From NCBI GenBank assembly GCA_009739215.1, contig VSJF01000004.1, positions 1,240,001 through 1,304,000 of the forward strand: a stretch of DNA of 64,000 bases, given 5' to 3'. A program made the translations under genes and the position numbers. Under the pieces are notes generated by a model. It searched no databases, was not told the DNA's origin, and was given only the letters and a program-made list of their open reading frames with translations. This document shows positions 21,121 through 35,323 of the stretch, piece after piece. Each line of letters begins with the position of its first letter. The stretch's first letter is position 1. This stretch comes from Floccularia luteovirens. Lineage: Eukaryota > Basidiomycota > Agaricomycetes > Agaricales > Squamanitaceae.

Positions 21121-24100
21121 ATGGTCGACCTCGACCAAGTCATCTCTCCCACTTCTTTCTCAGATTCAACCCACATCGTTGCAACTCCCACAACACCAGT
21201 CCCAACTTCAGCGGATCTACTCACTCCTTTACGTGCTCACTACCTCAAGAAATCTCTAATTCAACTCCAATTTCGACGTGAACTTCTTGATATCTCTGCT
21301 GCCCAATCTCCTCTTGGTCATTTTGGTCCTCCTTTTGCCCCACCCCCGAAAGATGCACCTTCTGTAGACACTCCATTTCTCAAGTTCATTGTTCGCCAAT
21401 TTGTTCTTACCTTTCCGTTCCTTGCTGCGGCTCCTAAGGACTTTTATTCACAAAAACTACAACCGTTCGTTGCAGCAGTACTTGCACGCAATCTTTCCTC
21501 ATCAACTGTCCTTGAAGACACAGAGGATGGAACAGATAGTGAACAGGTAACGAGACGCAAGTTGATGGCAAAAATTGAGCGCAATCTAAGTATGCTGATT
21601 GGCGCAGCAACCCATCTGGTTGAGAAAGAAGAGGTTGTGAGACTCACTCAAAGTGATTTGGATCGCTTGGAAGTGCTTGCAGCCCGCAGACAGCGCCGTG
21701 CTGCTCGCCAAAATGACTCTTTCGAGGTCAATATCGTTGGTGTCCGGACAGTTGTAGACAAGGGGCGTATGCGCAGTCATGTCCATGAGGTGCGCTTACC
21801 CAACTCTTCCACCCCTAATCTCCCCTAATCTTGAATATACAATAGGAATTTATAGTGCGAACAAAGCGGTCTAGGTATGAAGACGTCTTTGTCTCGCGGC
21901 GGTATGGTGACTTTCGGACATTGGCAACCGAAGTAAGCTTTTACTATTTCAGCATATATCATTAACCAACAATTACATTTTTATTTTAGTTGCAGAAAGC
22001 ATATCCAGATGAAAACGTTGGGCCACCGCCAGCAAAGGATCGCACTTACGTCTCAGTACCTCCTGCAACCCCAACGCTCACTCGGCAAAATACGACATCA
22101 AGCTTTGGCGCCGGATCAGACTATGAAACACACACCATGAATTCCGGAAACGGGACAGTACGCCCATCGCGACTTACGCGCGAAAAGAACCGCTTAACTC
22201 TGAGATCGTATCTACACACGCTCCTGTCTTCATCCAAAATCGCCTCGTCTCCAGTTTTACGCTCGTTTCTTCTTTCTGGGCCGATTGCGCTCACGGCTGA
22301 TGAACTTGAAGATGCGCACCGCCGCGAGGAGGCGGATAAGGTCAGAGATGATGGTCGGAAACGATTTGCAAAGGAAATTGCGGCCCGTGTAGATGGGCTA
22401 AGAGGAGCTGTCAAGAGTGTTAAAGGCGACATTATGGGTAAAGGCAAGTATATGTTTATTTCCTGTAAACGCTGTATTGATGGTAAAATCCTTAGATGGC
22501 TTAACCCAGGTGTTTGGAACAATCAAGGTGACGCCTGACATCCAGAGCCTACCTCCGAACTACCAAGCTGTGACAGAATGGGCACGTATATCGTTAGTTC
22601 TTATTCTTCCCATCATAGAAAGACTTTATTGACACGTTTTTTTTTTGCCTTAGGCTAGCATCAACCGTGTTCCACCAGTTTGTTGCTTCAGATAATGCTT
22701 CAGAGTCATTTGCTGGGTTAAAGAGACTTCATGGATTAATGCCTTATTTCATGCTGAAAGCAGCGCTCAAGATCAGTAATCCGATAGGGATGATACGCAG
22801 TACGTACTTCTTTTTCTCCTTTTGATGTACGCCCCTTAAGTATTGTAGGTATTCTGGACTTGTTCCTCGCGCAACCGTTTGGTGGTCGTAGTTTGTTGCA
22901 ACGGTCTGTATATCTAGTCAATCTCTCAATACTCTATGTTAAAGTAACCACCTTTTAGGATGTTCACAAGTTCACTGACGGAGGAAGTCCGAGCTCTCGA
23001 AGAACAAATTGAGTTAGTTAAGGACAAAGTCGATGATCCCGTCATGTGTGCCAAAGTTCGTCAGTTTGTGTATGCGTCGAGGGAGATCCAGCAATTGTTC
23101 AAAGCTGATGCAGGTTCGTTTCTTATATTCTTGCTATCTTTTAAAAATACATCCTGATGCGTATTATTGTAGCTGCGGAGAAATTGAACGTTCTGACTGT
23201 AGTCCTACGTTCTTCCCAGGAACCCGTACTGTCACGCATGCAAATGCATAGGCTTGCGAGAGCACAACGTGCTCATAACATCTACCTCAAACAGCGAGCA
23301 CAGTTGGAGGATTCAGATGATGATGATGGTCCCCAAGACGAAGATGCATGGCTTCTGGAAGATCTCAAGGTCCTCACACACCTATATTCTCGTTTAAGGG
23401 ACCGAGAACAGCTTATTGCACTGATTTTTGAGGTTCGTGGGATAGTCGATTTTCCTCATTCTTCATCCTCACAGCATTTGTTTTGTGGCTGTGCAGGGAT
23501 TTACAGCCGAGCTGTTGAAAGATATTATTACAATATTTTATTCTCCCCTGGCGCAGGTCTATCGTGCAGCGAGTATCGCGGATTCAATCAATGATTTGCA
23601 GAATTTCATCAATGATCTGATTAAGACGGTCGAAAAGGTGGAAGAACGTAAGTTACATGTTTTTATATATATTATTTTGGTTAACAACATAATATTCTCC
23701 AGTCAGCCAAGAAGACCCTCACCAGACTGTACAGATGTTTATTAACCTTATTCAACGTCACGAACAGTCCTTCTACTATTTTGTGCACAAAGTACATTCA
23801 AAAGGCGAGGGACTCTTTGACAGCCTCATGCGATGGATCGAGCTCTTCCTCACCATTGTTCGTGATGGCCTTGGCCAACCAATCACTCTGGAATTTCTCC
23901 TCCCACATACAGGACCTGAACGTTGTGCAATTCTTGCAGAGATTGACCAAGTCGCACTATACCATTATAAGCTCAAGGTTATCTACGAAGACAAGATCCG
24001 TCGACGGTTCGGACGCGTCCAGAAACGCTCGAACGGTTCACAACTTGATGCGGATGCGGAGGACGAAGCTACGCAAGCATTGGTTAATGGTGCTGTTGGT

Positions 24101-24887
24101 GAAATTAGTTTTGGAGAGCTCGTTCAAGGTGATGCGATCGATCTTGCAGCGGAAGAAACGGATGACGAAGATGAGAGTAGCGAGTATGAGTCATCCAATG
24201 TCTCTGGATCCACGGAGGACGATGATGATTCTGAGGATAGTAGTGGTGAGCGGTCTACAAGTGAGGAAAGTGCGCCACGGCAGCGCGTCCCGCCAAGGAA
24301 ACCAGTTCCTCTCGCACAGGTCCGGCCGCAACCTCCATCCGCACAAAGAACGCCAACTCCCTCACGTACCCCCACAGACCCCTCTCCTACATCTACAGCT
24401 ACAGATACAGCCCATGCGCCACCAGCTCTACCACGGAAAAGGTCACTCTCATTGCGTACCTCATTTTCTTTCAGTTCTCTTTCATTGTCACGACATAGTC
24501 AGGACGTGCTACCCGTACCACCAGTTCCTCAATCAGCGAGATCGTATATCAACACTCAACCACAACCTCGGACAATGACTCCTACGCGGTTCTCTCCTTC
24601 GAGGAGAATGGAGATGGCTCAACAGCAGAAACAACAGCAGCAATCCCAGCATTCTCAAGAACAACGACCTCCATCTCAACAGCAGCATAATCCGAAACCG
24701 AAACCAAAGAAGAAGGCGGATCAAACTTTGAAGCCTCCACAGCTACATTATATCCCACAGCTTCTTCCTATCTTTACAGAGATGGTGAGTTATCTATTTC
24801 TTGTTCTGCCAGCGTGAGGGTAAATAAAAGTGTCTCTTCTATTAGATGCGGCCACTTTTGCGTCCACGGCAACGAACGAATCCATAG
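21121..24887 (+). CDS. PX-domain protein with PX-associated (PXB) and DUF3818 regions
   Basis: Likely a phosphoinositide-binding peripheral membrane protein of the family of yeast YPR097W (Lec1), linked to lipid distribution. The N-terminal PX-associated region spans LLTPLRAHYLKKSLIQLQF to about residue 200. The PX domain follows (FIVRTKRSRYEDVFVSRRYG, then DFRTLATEL), with an insert before LTREKNRLTLRSYLHTLL. The DUF3818 region includes NPIGMIRSILDLFLAQPFGG, LFTLIQRHEQSFYYF-like sequence, and MRWIELFLTIVRDGLGQP. The C-terminal 250 residues are disordered: acidic (ETDDEDESSEYESS), then Pro/Ser-rich, then Gln-rich. A small last exon gives MRPLLRPRQRTNP and a TAG at 24885-24887. The first ATG at 21121 is accepted. 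Confidence 0.88.
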
Positions 24888-25264
24888 AAGAAAATATGGT
24901 ATAGATCCGCCTCTCCCATCACATGGGCTCTCTTCCTTCTGCGGACAATTGTATTATTCTTGTGCCATGCCTTACTGTATACTCCTGACTTATGTGTCCT
25001 TCGTCTTTCCATTCCTTTCGGTCGTTCTTGTCTTTATGGAGTTGGTGCCGCAATCTATCCTCATTTTTTTGTATTACTTAGAAGAGATAGGTCTTTTTAG
25101 CTACAGTATCTTTCACTAACAATTTTTGTTTCTTGTTAATTACAGGTACAATTGTTGTATGACAATGTAGTTTACTCATTAATACAGATCAAATAAGCAG
25201 AGGATTGAGTATTTAATGCTTTTGCATGTGGATCTAAAAATTATAATCAAGTGATTAGTTTTTG
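24888..25264. other. convergent intergenic gap
   Basis: This lies between the stops of the PX protein and SPB4 genes. It probably holds both 3' UTRs. No open frame is supported. Confidence 0.5.
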
Positions 25265-27800
25265 TTACAAGTCTCCGAATTCCATGTCGGATTCTTGTTG
25301 TTGAGAGATTTCTTTTCCTCGTAATTTCTTGGCCATCTTCTCTTCTTTTACAAGTTCAGCCCAATCATTGTCATCGTTTTCTTCTTCTGACACTTCCAAT
25401 TTTCTTTTCTTTACACTCACGTCAGGCTCACCAGTAGCAGGATTTTCCAGCGCTTGAGCAGAAAGCCACTGTCGCTTCTTCAACTTCTTTTCCTTCCTCA
25501 CAGTTCGTTCTTCCTGTTTTAAAGCTTTGGCGCTCCATGGTTGACTATGCTTTTTTGCTTCTGCTCTTTCAGCTTTACGTCTTTGTCGTTCGATTTCTGA
25601 TTTGGCTGCTAGGCTTTGTAGGGATTGCAGTCGTTTGGTTTCTTGGAGCTTATCTTGATATGCGAACTTGTCCCACTATTGATGTGTATGGGTATTTGTA
25701 AAAGAATGATATTGTTGGAATGGGATAAATGCACATACGTCTAGATCGGCATCCTTCCATTCTTCTCGGTTAGCACCTTTCAATTCTGGCATCTTTGGAA
25801 GGCGAAGAAGCCCAAAGCTCTTTGCAGCACCAACGAGATCGAGGTCTTTCACACGGAATATGTAGGATGCTTCGTGCTTTGAGTATGAACGAACAAATGA
25901 GACGAATGCTTTTACTGCCTACAGAGTTTGGCTGTTAATGGCGGAAACAATAATATAATATATCAGTAAACGTGCCTGATCGTGTAGCGCTCGGTCAGTC
26001 AAGATGAACTTGCGAATTGCTCCCAAGTTCTCCTCGACTTGAGGATCTTCTGGACGGAATTCCTCATTGGTTAGCGCGTCTACTTTGTCTTTTGATGGGA
26101 AACAAAGCCTTTCTTGTAGAGGTATTTTTCGGATTGCAAGAAAGTCTATAGATTCAGTCTTCAATCACAAGAACCTAATCAAGAAAACAAGAAGTGAGCT
26201 GACCAACATATTCAGTCTCTCTGCCAACCAGTAACACCCAAGCCCTCCCACTTCTGCCAGCCCTTGCTGTCCGTCCACATCGGTGTGAGAACGCTTTCGG
26301 ATCTGAAGGAGGGTCGAGTTGGATTACGACATCGACGTTAGGTAGATCAAGCCCTCGAGCAGCGACGTCTGTTGCAAGGAGAATGGATGGGGATGTAGGA
26401 GACGCTGCGCTTGATATAAAATTTGAAAGTGATCGAGCTCGGACGGATGGAGTTAAGTTTCCGTGTAGGGAGAATATCTTTATTGTAGGGGCGGAGGGCA
26501 GAATTTTAGGAAGAATCTGTATAAGTTGATGTGAGGACTTGATAATAAGTATATTACAGGTAAAAAAACCGCACACACCTTATAAAAATAGTCTACACAT
26601 GCGCAAGTCGAGAAATATATAATGAATTGTGAGGATTTCATCTCGAGTACCTCATGCAATATTATGCGATTAAGTTGCACTAATTTTTCAGATGATTTAC
26701 ACTTGATATATAGATTTTGCAAGCTACAATATATAACTTCAACAGTTGACCATAAAGCTCGAAAGGGATCAAAACGTACTTTGCTGGTATTCTTCTTTCT
26801 TCCATCACATTTGATTCATTAGATTGACCACCAGCCAAGCCCAAGTTTTGGGTTTTTGATCGTACTTTGACGACAATTCGCGCTGGGTTTCTCAAACCAA
26901 CGCGAACAAGTTCAGACAAGGCATCTGCATCCGTCATCGTGGCGCTAAACAGACCTGTACGTCTTTGCTTAGGAAGATGTGCGATAATTTTTGCCAAGGT
27001 GGCTTGGAACCCCAAGTCTAGAAGCCTTAATGATATAAAAGTTAGCTCTCGGGTATGATTAATTCTAAGTGAAAATGAAACACACCGATCTGCCTCGTCA
27101 AGTACAAGAACTTCAAGTTCTCTCACATTATTCGAAGATTTCCCTTTGCCTAACAGAAATTCTTCAACCCGACCTGGGGTACCGATGATAATATCGGCCC
27201 CAGTTTGCATAAATTTTTGCACATCATGAGCTGGGGAAGTTTCTTGTGAGGAAACAAGTAGGAGTGGTGGTGGTAGCAGCAAGGCATTCTGGCCATCATT
27301 ATCAGTTTCACCATCAACAAGAAATTGTTGGGAAGGTTGTGCAGACAAAAAGGCCATAAATATAGAATGGATTTGTGTCGCCAATTCTCTATTCATGAAA
27401 AAAAAAAAACATCAGCTCTTAGTTTGTTGCATACATAAAGCAAAAAGTGGTTATGCCAATCTACCGTGTTGGACTAATAACCAATGCTCCAACTTCATTT
27501 TTCTTCAGCCGTCCTTCTCTTCTTATAAGACGTTCCAAAATCGGTATAACGAATGCAAGAGTTTTTCCAGAACCTGTGACAGCCTCTACCACAACGTCTT
27601 TATGTTTCATAAACAGTGGGATAGTCGAAGCTTGCACCGGTGTCATATTGGTATGACCCATTGATTGAACAACATCATAACTATGATAATTATTAGAACG
27701 TGGGCTGAAGAATCATATTTTCAGCACAAACTCACATCCAGGGAGTCAAGGGTGTAGATAGTGTTGACCATGGTCCAGCAGAAGTAGTAGACGTCGCCAT
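25265..27800 (-). CDS. SPB4: ATP-dependent rRNA helicase SPB4 (DDX55)
   Basis: DEAD-box RNA helicase needed in the nucleolus for maturation of 60S ribosomal precursors. The Q motif region is [17 protein letters not shown]. The P-loop AVTGSGKT is at about 27570, followed by [20 protein letters not shown], the DEAD box [17 protein letters not shown], and LFSATMTDA. The C-terminal RecA lobe includes [18 protein letters not shown] and [16 protein letters not shown]. The tail is basic and coiled ([18 protein letters not shown]) and ends [10 protein letters not shown]. An intron after TPLTPW gives the Spb4-like N-terminus from ATG 27800 ([15 protein letters not shown]). Stop TAA 25267..25265. Loops after SPTR are longer than in yeast (DGETDNDGQ), which is common in fungi. 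Confidence 0.95.
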
Positions 27801-28069
27801 CTCACACCTGCAATCCCTAACTAATAAGTAGAACTTTTTGCTTATAAAGTGCTAAAAATTCATATGCGGAAACTAATACTTAGTCACGTGGTTTATAGCA
27901 AACTAAATAGATTCCTGGGAGACGTCTACATACTTATCGTGGTTATATACATTTGAGTTAGTATTTCTAAATCGAAAGTGACCAATATGTAAGCATGATG
28001 TGCATACAGGTGGCTGTAAACCAGAGCCAACCCGAAGTAGGTATGAAGCTAGAAAGCTTGAGAAGATAC

Positions 28070-29964
<1,895 letters not shown>

Positions 29965-30300
29965 CCCTATACGCGGACTTACTAGATTATGAATTAGCGC
30001 CTCGTATACTGACCGCTTTGATAGGTATGAAGTACTTAAGTACTGTAGTCGGCGCTTGCGGCAATAAACGACGTTAACACACGAACAAACAATTTGTCGC
30101 TTTGGATTCCATTGCTGAGTACTTTTAATTGAATATTAGAACGATGTATAGTTCAATTTTTTATAATAAAACAAAGAGAATATCTGAAGAAGGCACATAT
30201 AGCTACATTTACAGTCTACACGCATAGACTTTTTTTACAACAGAAGCAGGAAGGAAGATAAAATAAGGCAGACGGAAGGTAGAAGAGGGAATAACATGAT
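29965..30300. other. intergenic, 5' flank of the NDR kinase
   Basis: This is also the 3' flank of the PY-motif gene. It is AT-rich with a run of T around 30230. No gene is seen. Confidence 0.45.
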
Positions 30301-31618
30301 TCAACGATAGCTTCCAGGAATTTGATCTTCTGACGTGGCCCATTGGCCTTCTCTTATAGAGCTATGACTTGATGTGGTTGAAAATGAAGGATATCGCGGA
30401 AAATGTGTAGCAGTTGGCTGAGGTGAATGAAGATGAGGATTGGGTGAAGCCCTACTCGGACTTGTGAATAGATTTTGATTGTTAGGAAATCCGGAAACAT
30501 CCTCGTTTGGTCTGCCAAATGTTGGATTCATGGGATAGCCAGATCCAGCAACTTGAGATCCATCGTCTGATCTGGCACTCGAAATGGATTGTGGTCTTGA
30601 CGTTCCCATGCTGAAGAAATGCAGCTGTTAAAATTATCCGACAAGATGTAAACAAACTTACTAATACGGCCTTTCTACAGCCATTCGTGCAGGTTTGGTA
30701 GGAGTTGTCAAATGGGCAGATACAGCCGAACTGAATATAAGCTGTATAAGTAAGGTTTCATTAAGAAGCCTTAAACACCTACTTGTAAAAAGCTGCTGCA
30801 TTGAATGCATGAGCCTCTTGCGCGGCCGGAATTTCGTTATTCCCCCTCGTCTTATTATATGCCAAAGAAGGATCAAATTCCATGCGGGGCAAGGTGGTTG
30901 TGCTTGATAAATGAGTGCCGTAATCAGAAACAGGGCGTGGTAAACTTTGATAGCGCTGCTGCAACGAGTGGTTGGGTAGTGACTGTCGAGGTCGGCCACG
31001 AGTTGCTGCATTTTGAGGTATATAATCGTAATTTTGGGACCGAAGATTGGAGCCGAGTCGGTTAGCGTCAAGAATGGCGTTAGCGGATAGTACTGGAGAG
31101 TTGAGGGGAGAAGGTTGCTGTGATTGGGGACCTTGATTAGAGAAAGATTGGTGTGATTCATTCAACGAAGCAAATGAGGGTGGTGGTTGAATATGATTCA
31201 TGTCATGATAGGGAGTTGATTGGTTTGACATGCCTGAGTAGTTTGCTAACCCATCAGTGGTATGAATTGGATGATGAGCGATGTGAGTACTAGTGGGCCC
31301 ATTTAAATTTGATGTAGCAGCGTCTAAGCTGTTTGATACTGGGTTCTTCTGGGGGGAAGGGCATTTCTTCTTCTGAATGCGTAACGGCTCGACAGCGGCA
31401 GGTGGACGAGGTAATAAACGACTGTCAGTGGAAGAGTTATGCGTTGTAGGTTGCCGTGAGTTGGTCAACTGTTTGACGCCGTCGTTGCTGCTGATGGTGT
31501 TTCTTGTCTCTTTCGATTGATGTGAAATAGATAGTGATTGTTGCACGGCAGTAGCGATTTTCTGATCGAATTCCTGTTCCGAGTAGGCCGGCGGTGGGGG
31601 AAGATATTCTTCGTTCAT
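30301..31618 (-). CDS. disordered PY-motif protein, unknown function
   Basis: Three exons encode about 400 residues. The N-terminus MNEEYLPPPPAYSEQEFDQK carries a PPxY motif, the binding site of WW domains in Nedd4/Rsp5-type ubiquitin ligases. The rest is low-complexity Ser, Pro, Asn, Gln and His sequence without a folded domain, e.g. around HSLQQRYQSLPRPVSDYGTH. The second exon (SAVSAHLTTPTKPARMAVER) is short and the third ends STSSH-like sequence and EDQIPGSYR with TGA at 30303..30301. It may be an adaptor or substrate of a Rsp5-like ligase, or a signalling scaffold; this is inference from one motif only. The start is ATG 31618, the first in the frame, with the PY motif immediately downstream. 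Confidence 0.75.
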
Positions 31619-31964
31619 CGCAGGATGGGGGTGAAAGAGCAGGTGTTGGTATCAAGTGAGCCTGCGTCTGTGCAAGTGTTATAGGGAATATGAAGGTTAA
31701 CAGCTGTCTGATATGAGAAAAAGAACTGTGGACAATGTTAAGATAGTGAAGTAGTAGAAAAATGGAGTTAACAGCTCTACGAACACGGGACAACCAACAT
31801 AACTGTGTGCGGTTGCGGTTGTCAGCATGTGCGGCTTTGAAGCAGCACAGCCTCTGTATTCCGTATATATCCCAATTACTGATCGAGATAAATTTACTTA
31901 ATTTGTGTTTAATTTTTTATATTTTATCTACATATATAACATGGTCGTAATGGAGTTGTGATTT
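31619..31964. other. intergenic, promoter of the PY-motif gene
   Basis: This lies between the 3' end of the PDK/BCKDK gene and the 5' end of the PY-motif gene. Open frames here lack credible starts or splice support. Confidence 0.4.
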
Positions 31965-33870
31965 CTATACTTCTATGCCTTCCAGGTTCGTTCCCTGTTG
32001 TCCGATGAGAATAACTTTTGAATAGATTGAGAACCACTCACGAGTTTCGGAAGTCGTACATAAACATCGGTACCTATTGACTTCATTAGACTTCTTTGAA
32101 GAGAACAAAAGTTTTTCCATACCCCATCCGTCCAAGGACACCAAGTCTAAAGATCCGCCGAAATATCTGTTGTTATTCATTATTAACGTACAACCCGTTC
32201 TTAGTTTATCAAGTGACTCACGTAGCAAATATATAACTCATTGGGAGGCCAATTCCGATTCTCGGAATCTGCTTGATTTCCTGTACACCCCCGCTTCTGT
32301 TCTGATGGTCGCTAGGCGGTTGCCACCGCTCTACCTGCTCGTTAACTGTGGCTTTGACGCCTTCCTCACTTGAACTCGCAGTGCGCAATGCTCCTAGACG
32401 CGAATCATCCATTCTCGTAGCGTTCCTAATATGCGAGAAAGAAAACAGATCTGCAGGTGTCTTGATCTGCGCTTGCGAAGTCATAAGACCACCACCTAAA
32501 TGGCAGAGTTCAGCAAAAAAAGATAGCCAAATCATAGGTCTGGATCTACCTTGGTCTGAAATCCGAATGCAAACGTCATTAGAGCCTGCAACAATCGTTG
32601 CCTGAATCGGGGGAAAGGTTGATGCACCTTCATTTCGCATAACGGTCGCACGCATTGACTAGCATGTGTCAGAGGAGAATTTAATAAAACTGTGTCGGAG
32701 ACGTACATTCTTTAGGATCTCAAATACAATATATCTTGAGGAAAAACTGAGTTTAGTTACTTGGTTAGGACAAAAGATCATACTCAAGATGCTCTCGAAT
32801 ATAAGCAAACTTCGTTTCGACATGCCCATCAATTACTACTTTTGGCCATTTATCATTTTCACGGTAATCTTCCTTCCAGACGGGTCGTTCCTGCAATAGC
32901 TTTGCACATTTTTCAATACTCCGTTTGACCTCTAACCCAGTGAAGATGATTCCAACGTGCTCTTCCTTAACAGGTCCCTTTGTACGTCCTGCAAAAATAT
33001 CCGACAATGCAATATGGTGCTCTGCCAAAACACGACGGGAAATCCGGGAGATGAGCATACGACGCATAAAGGCATCTAGCTTTTCAGGAGGAAGGAAGGG
33101 TGAAGAAAGAGATAGACCCAGGGAGAGATTTGGAATGACGGGTGCACTAAATTAAGCACAATGTTAGTTGGATCAGAAGGACAACTAGGAGTGACTAGAT
33201 GCAGAACTGTTCGTTTAGTATTTGGTTGAGAAACTGACAAAATTCTTCATTCTCAGCAATTGTGGTGATGTTGGGGTATCGACGGAGTCTTTTGATGACG
33301 TTGAATGCACAGGTCTGTCGTATACAAAAGAAATGCGTACCTTTCAAATGCTGACCAGTAGAGCTGTAAGTTTTATTTTAGGCTACTCAGGTATGAAAAG
33401 TGACCGAAATATACCTCGTACACCCTTGCTACTCCTTCTTGTGTCACAACAACATATGGCAGGCGTTGTAGGTCACGGATTCGATGGGCTATTCGCACTG
33501 GAAGCTCAGTGCGAACGTAATTGGCACTCTGAGATGTTGAGGTCATGAAACACGGAAGATATATTCTTGTAGGAAACATACTTTGATTAGACGTTCAGCA
33601 TTCATGTGTCGACCAAAAAACACCTTGAAGAGATATCACCTCGTAAATTATTCATCTTGGTGCAATATCATTCGTGCTTACAAGCTGACGTAGCGTCAAC
33701 GGTTTAGCTTGCTTGGATGCATATAATTCTAGTTGTCGGTTTTGATAGAAGTGTCCAACAGTCGACATGTTTCGGCTTATACAACGAGAACTCGGATGAC
33801 ATGAATAGTTCATTGATTTGATTGCGTTGACAAGCATCCCCATTTCCGATTGCCAGACAAAACATGACAT
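31965..33870 (-). CDS. mitochondrial pyruvate/branched-chain dehydrogenase kinase (PDK/BCKDK, PKP2-like)
   Basis: Histidine-kinase-like serine kinase that inactivates a mitochondrial 2-oxoacid dehydrogenase complex. The four-helix part includes HFYQNRQLELYASKQAKP, TLRQLV, VRTELPVRIAHRIRDLQRLP and MRRMLISRISRRVLAEHHIA. The ATP domain has an N box in YILFEILKNSMRATV, a G1 box ISDQGGGL, and a G2 box IGIGLPMSYIFATYFGGSL; GTDVYVRLPKL follows across introns. It ends GTNLEGIEV with TAG at 31967..31965. ATG 33870 (MSCFVWQSEMGMLV) is the first upstream start; ATGs at 33837 or 33813 are also possible, and all put a basic, Ser-rich presumptive targeting sequence before the kinase. The N box AMRAT-like form favours the BCKDK/PKP2 branch, but the substrate cannot be decided here. 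Confidence 0.92.
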
Positions 33871-34085
33871 TACACGTTTAATGTTGAAAGGTGTTTGAGA
33901 GATGACGATAGTAGAACTCCACAATTGAAGGGGTTGAAGTAATGCAAGTACAAGAGCTGAGGTTCATTCGAATTCATTGAACTCGTGTTTAATTTTGGTG
34001 ATTCATCCCCCCCTAATTATAACCCGTGACTCAATCAAAGTCATACACTTACATACAACTCTTGCACTTATAACACGAACAGAAA

Positions 34086-35148
34086 TCAAAGAATTCCCTC
34101 TGATTTTAACGCACCCATTATTAAATATGCTGATCGACGGTCCCTATCTATGCCAAACCAATCTCCGCGCTTTATTTGAGCAGAGTCATCACCGAATGCA
34201 TACACACCATCATCAGTGCTCTGGGTATTCGGCCCAGGTGTATTTGATGCATATTTTTTCCGCTCGTTCACCTCTTCCTCCCTATCCCATAGGACATCTT
34301 CCCATTGAGTATCACTAATCGTTACTGCAACTGTTTTTGCATCACGAATATTTGGGAGCAATGATGTAAGCAGATTTGAGAGCAATTCAGATGTCCCATC
34401 GGCTATAGGAGAGCGAAGGACAGGAAGTGGCAGATATTCGGCCTTTCCAGACCATAAGTGCTTCGACGGTTGAAGATAAGACAGAGACATACTTCCAGAA
34501 GCATTCCTCTGACAGCACCTCCTGAAAGAATCACATTTCCAACACGTACCAGCCAATCACTTCCAATTGCAAAGACATGACCATCGATAAAAAGCTGCTG
34601 ACCACCTTGTCCCCTTTGAGAAGCATTGGACGTTGATTGTCGGACAGAGATCCATCGTGCCTTTAGCTGCGCCAGGAGCTGTTCGAGAGCTCCTGGTGGA
34701 TTGAGGGTCAGGAAGGTTGTCCGGTAATGTGATGGACCTTGGAGATATTCCGATTCATTACCATCCGATGCAGCGGCCGCAGCGATCACATCAGCCCTAG
34801 TTGGAGCTACGGGATCTTCCAAGAGGACAAAAACGTTCTCATCCATCGTCAAAGTACACATTGTCCGTTCAGAGGAAATTTGAAAACCAGGAATTTGTGC
34901 GAAAGTGGAACGGTATGATCTCACGGCCAGATGCCATTTCCCTCGGTATTGCCCCTAATCATGAACAAAGGATGAGTAAACCGGAGCGATAAGAACAATG
35001 GCCGAACATTGTGATTGAGTGCTATGTTGTCTCGAACTAGTTGAAGCCCAGTTGTTGGTGCATTCACCCAACGTGCCAAACTAAATATCGAAGAAAAAGT
35101 GAACCAGTAAGATGCTATGACATTGAAAATTTACCCTGTGAAGCCCAT
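34086..35148 (-). CDS. Mediator complex subunit 20 (MED20)
   Basis: Head-module subunit of Mediator, which links activators to RNA polymerase II. The start MGFTGLARWVNAPTTG is formed across an intron after the first five codons. A second intron after NHN gives RGKWHLAVRSYRSTF, then IPGFQISSERTMCTLTMDEN, which matches the TRF-like fold of MED20. Later blocks are GGQQLFIDGHVFAIGSDWLV, RVGNVILSGGAVRGMLLEAE, LLSNLLTSLLPNIRDAKTVA and ISDTQWEDVLWDREEE. It ends YLIMGALKSEGIL with TGA at 34088..34086. About 280 residues. It is divergent from ORC4, with 175 bases between the start codons. The middle intron has a less common GTTCGG donor. Confidence 0.88.
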
Positions 35149-35323
35149 GAGCTTCAGTACTGTACACTGAATCGCCTTCACAAAGTTGTGGCCTCAGCGA
35201 TCTGTGACAAGTCCGGACGCGACGGCACGTGGTTGTTGGTCACCATTATTATATTCCAATTTCAGAGGACAGAAGGTAGACGGGCAACTGTAACACTTCG
35301 TTGGACGTTCCATTCTACAGGAA

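Noticed and set aside
23781..24578. 265-codon plus-strand frame overlapping the PX protein
   Set aside because: It is an alternate frame of the exon that carries DUF3818 and the Pro/Ser-rich tail; its sequence is low-complexity His/Arg/Ser without homology.
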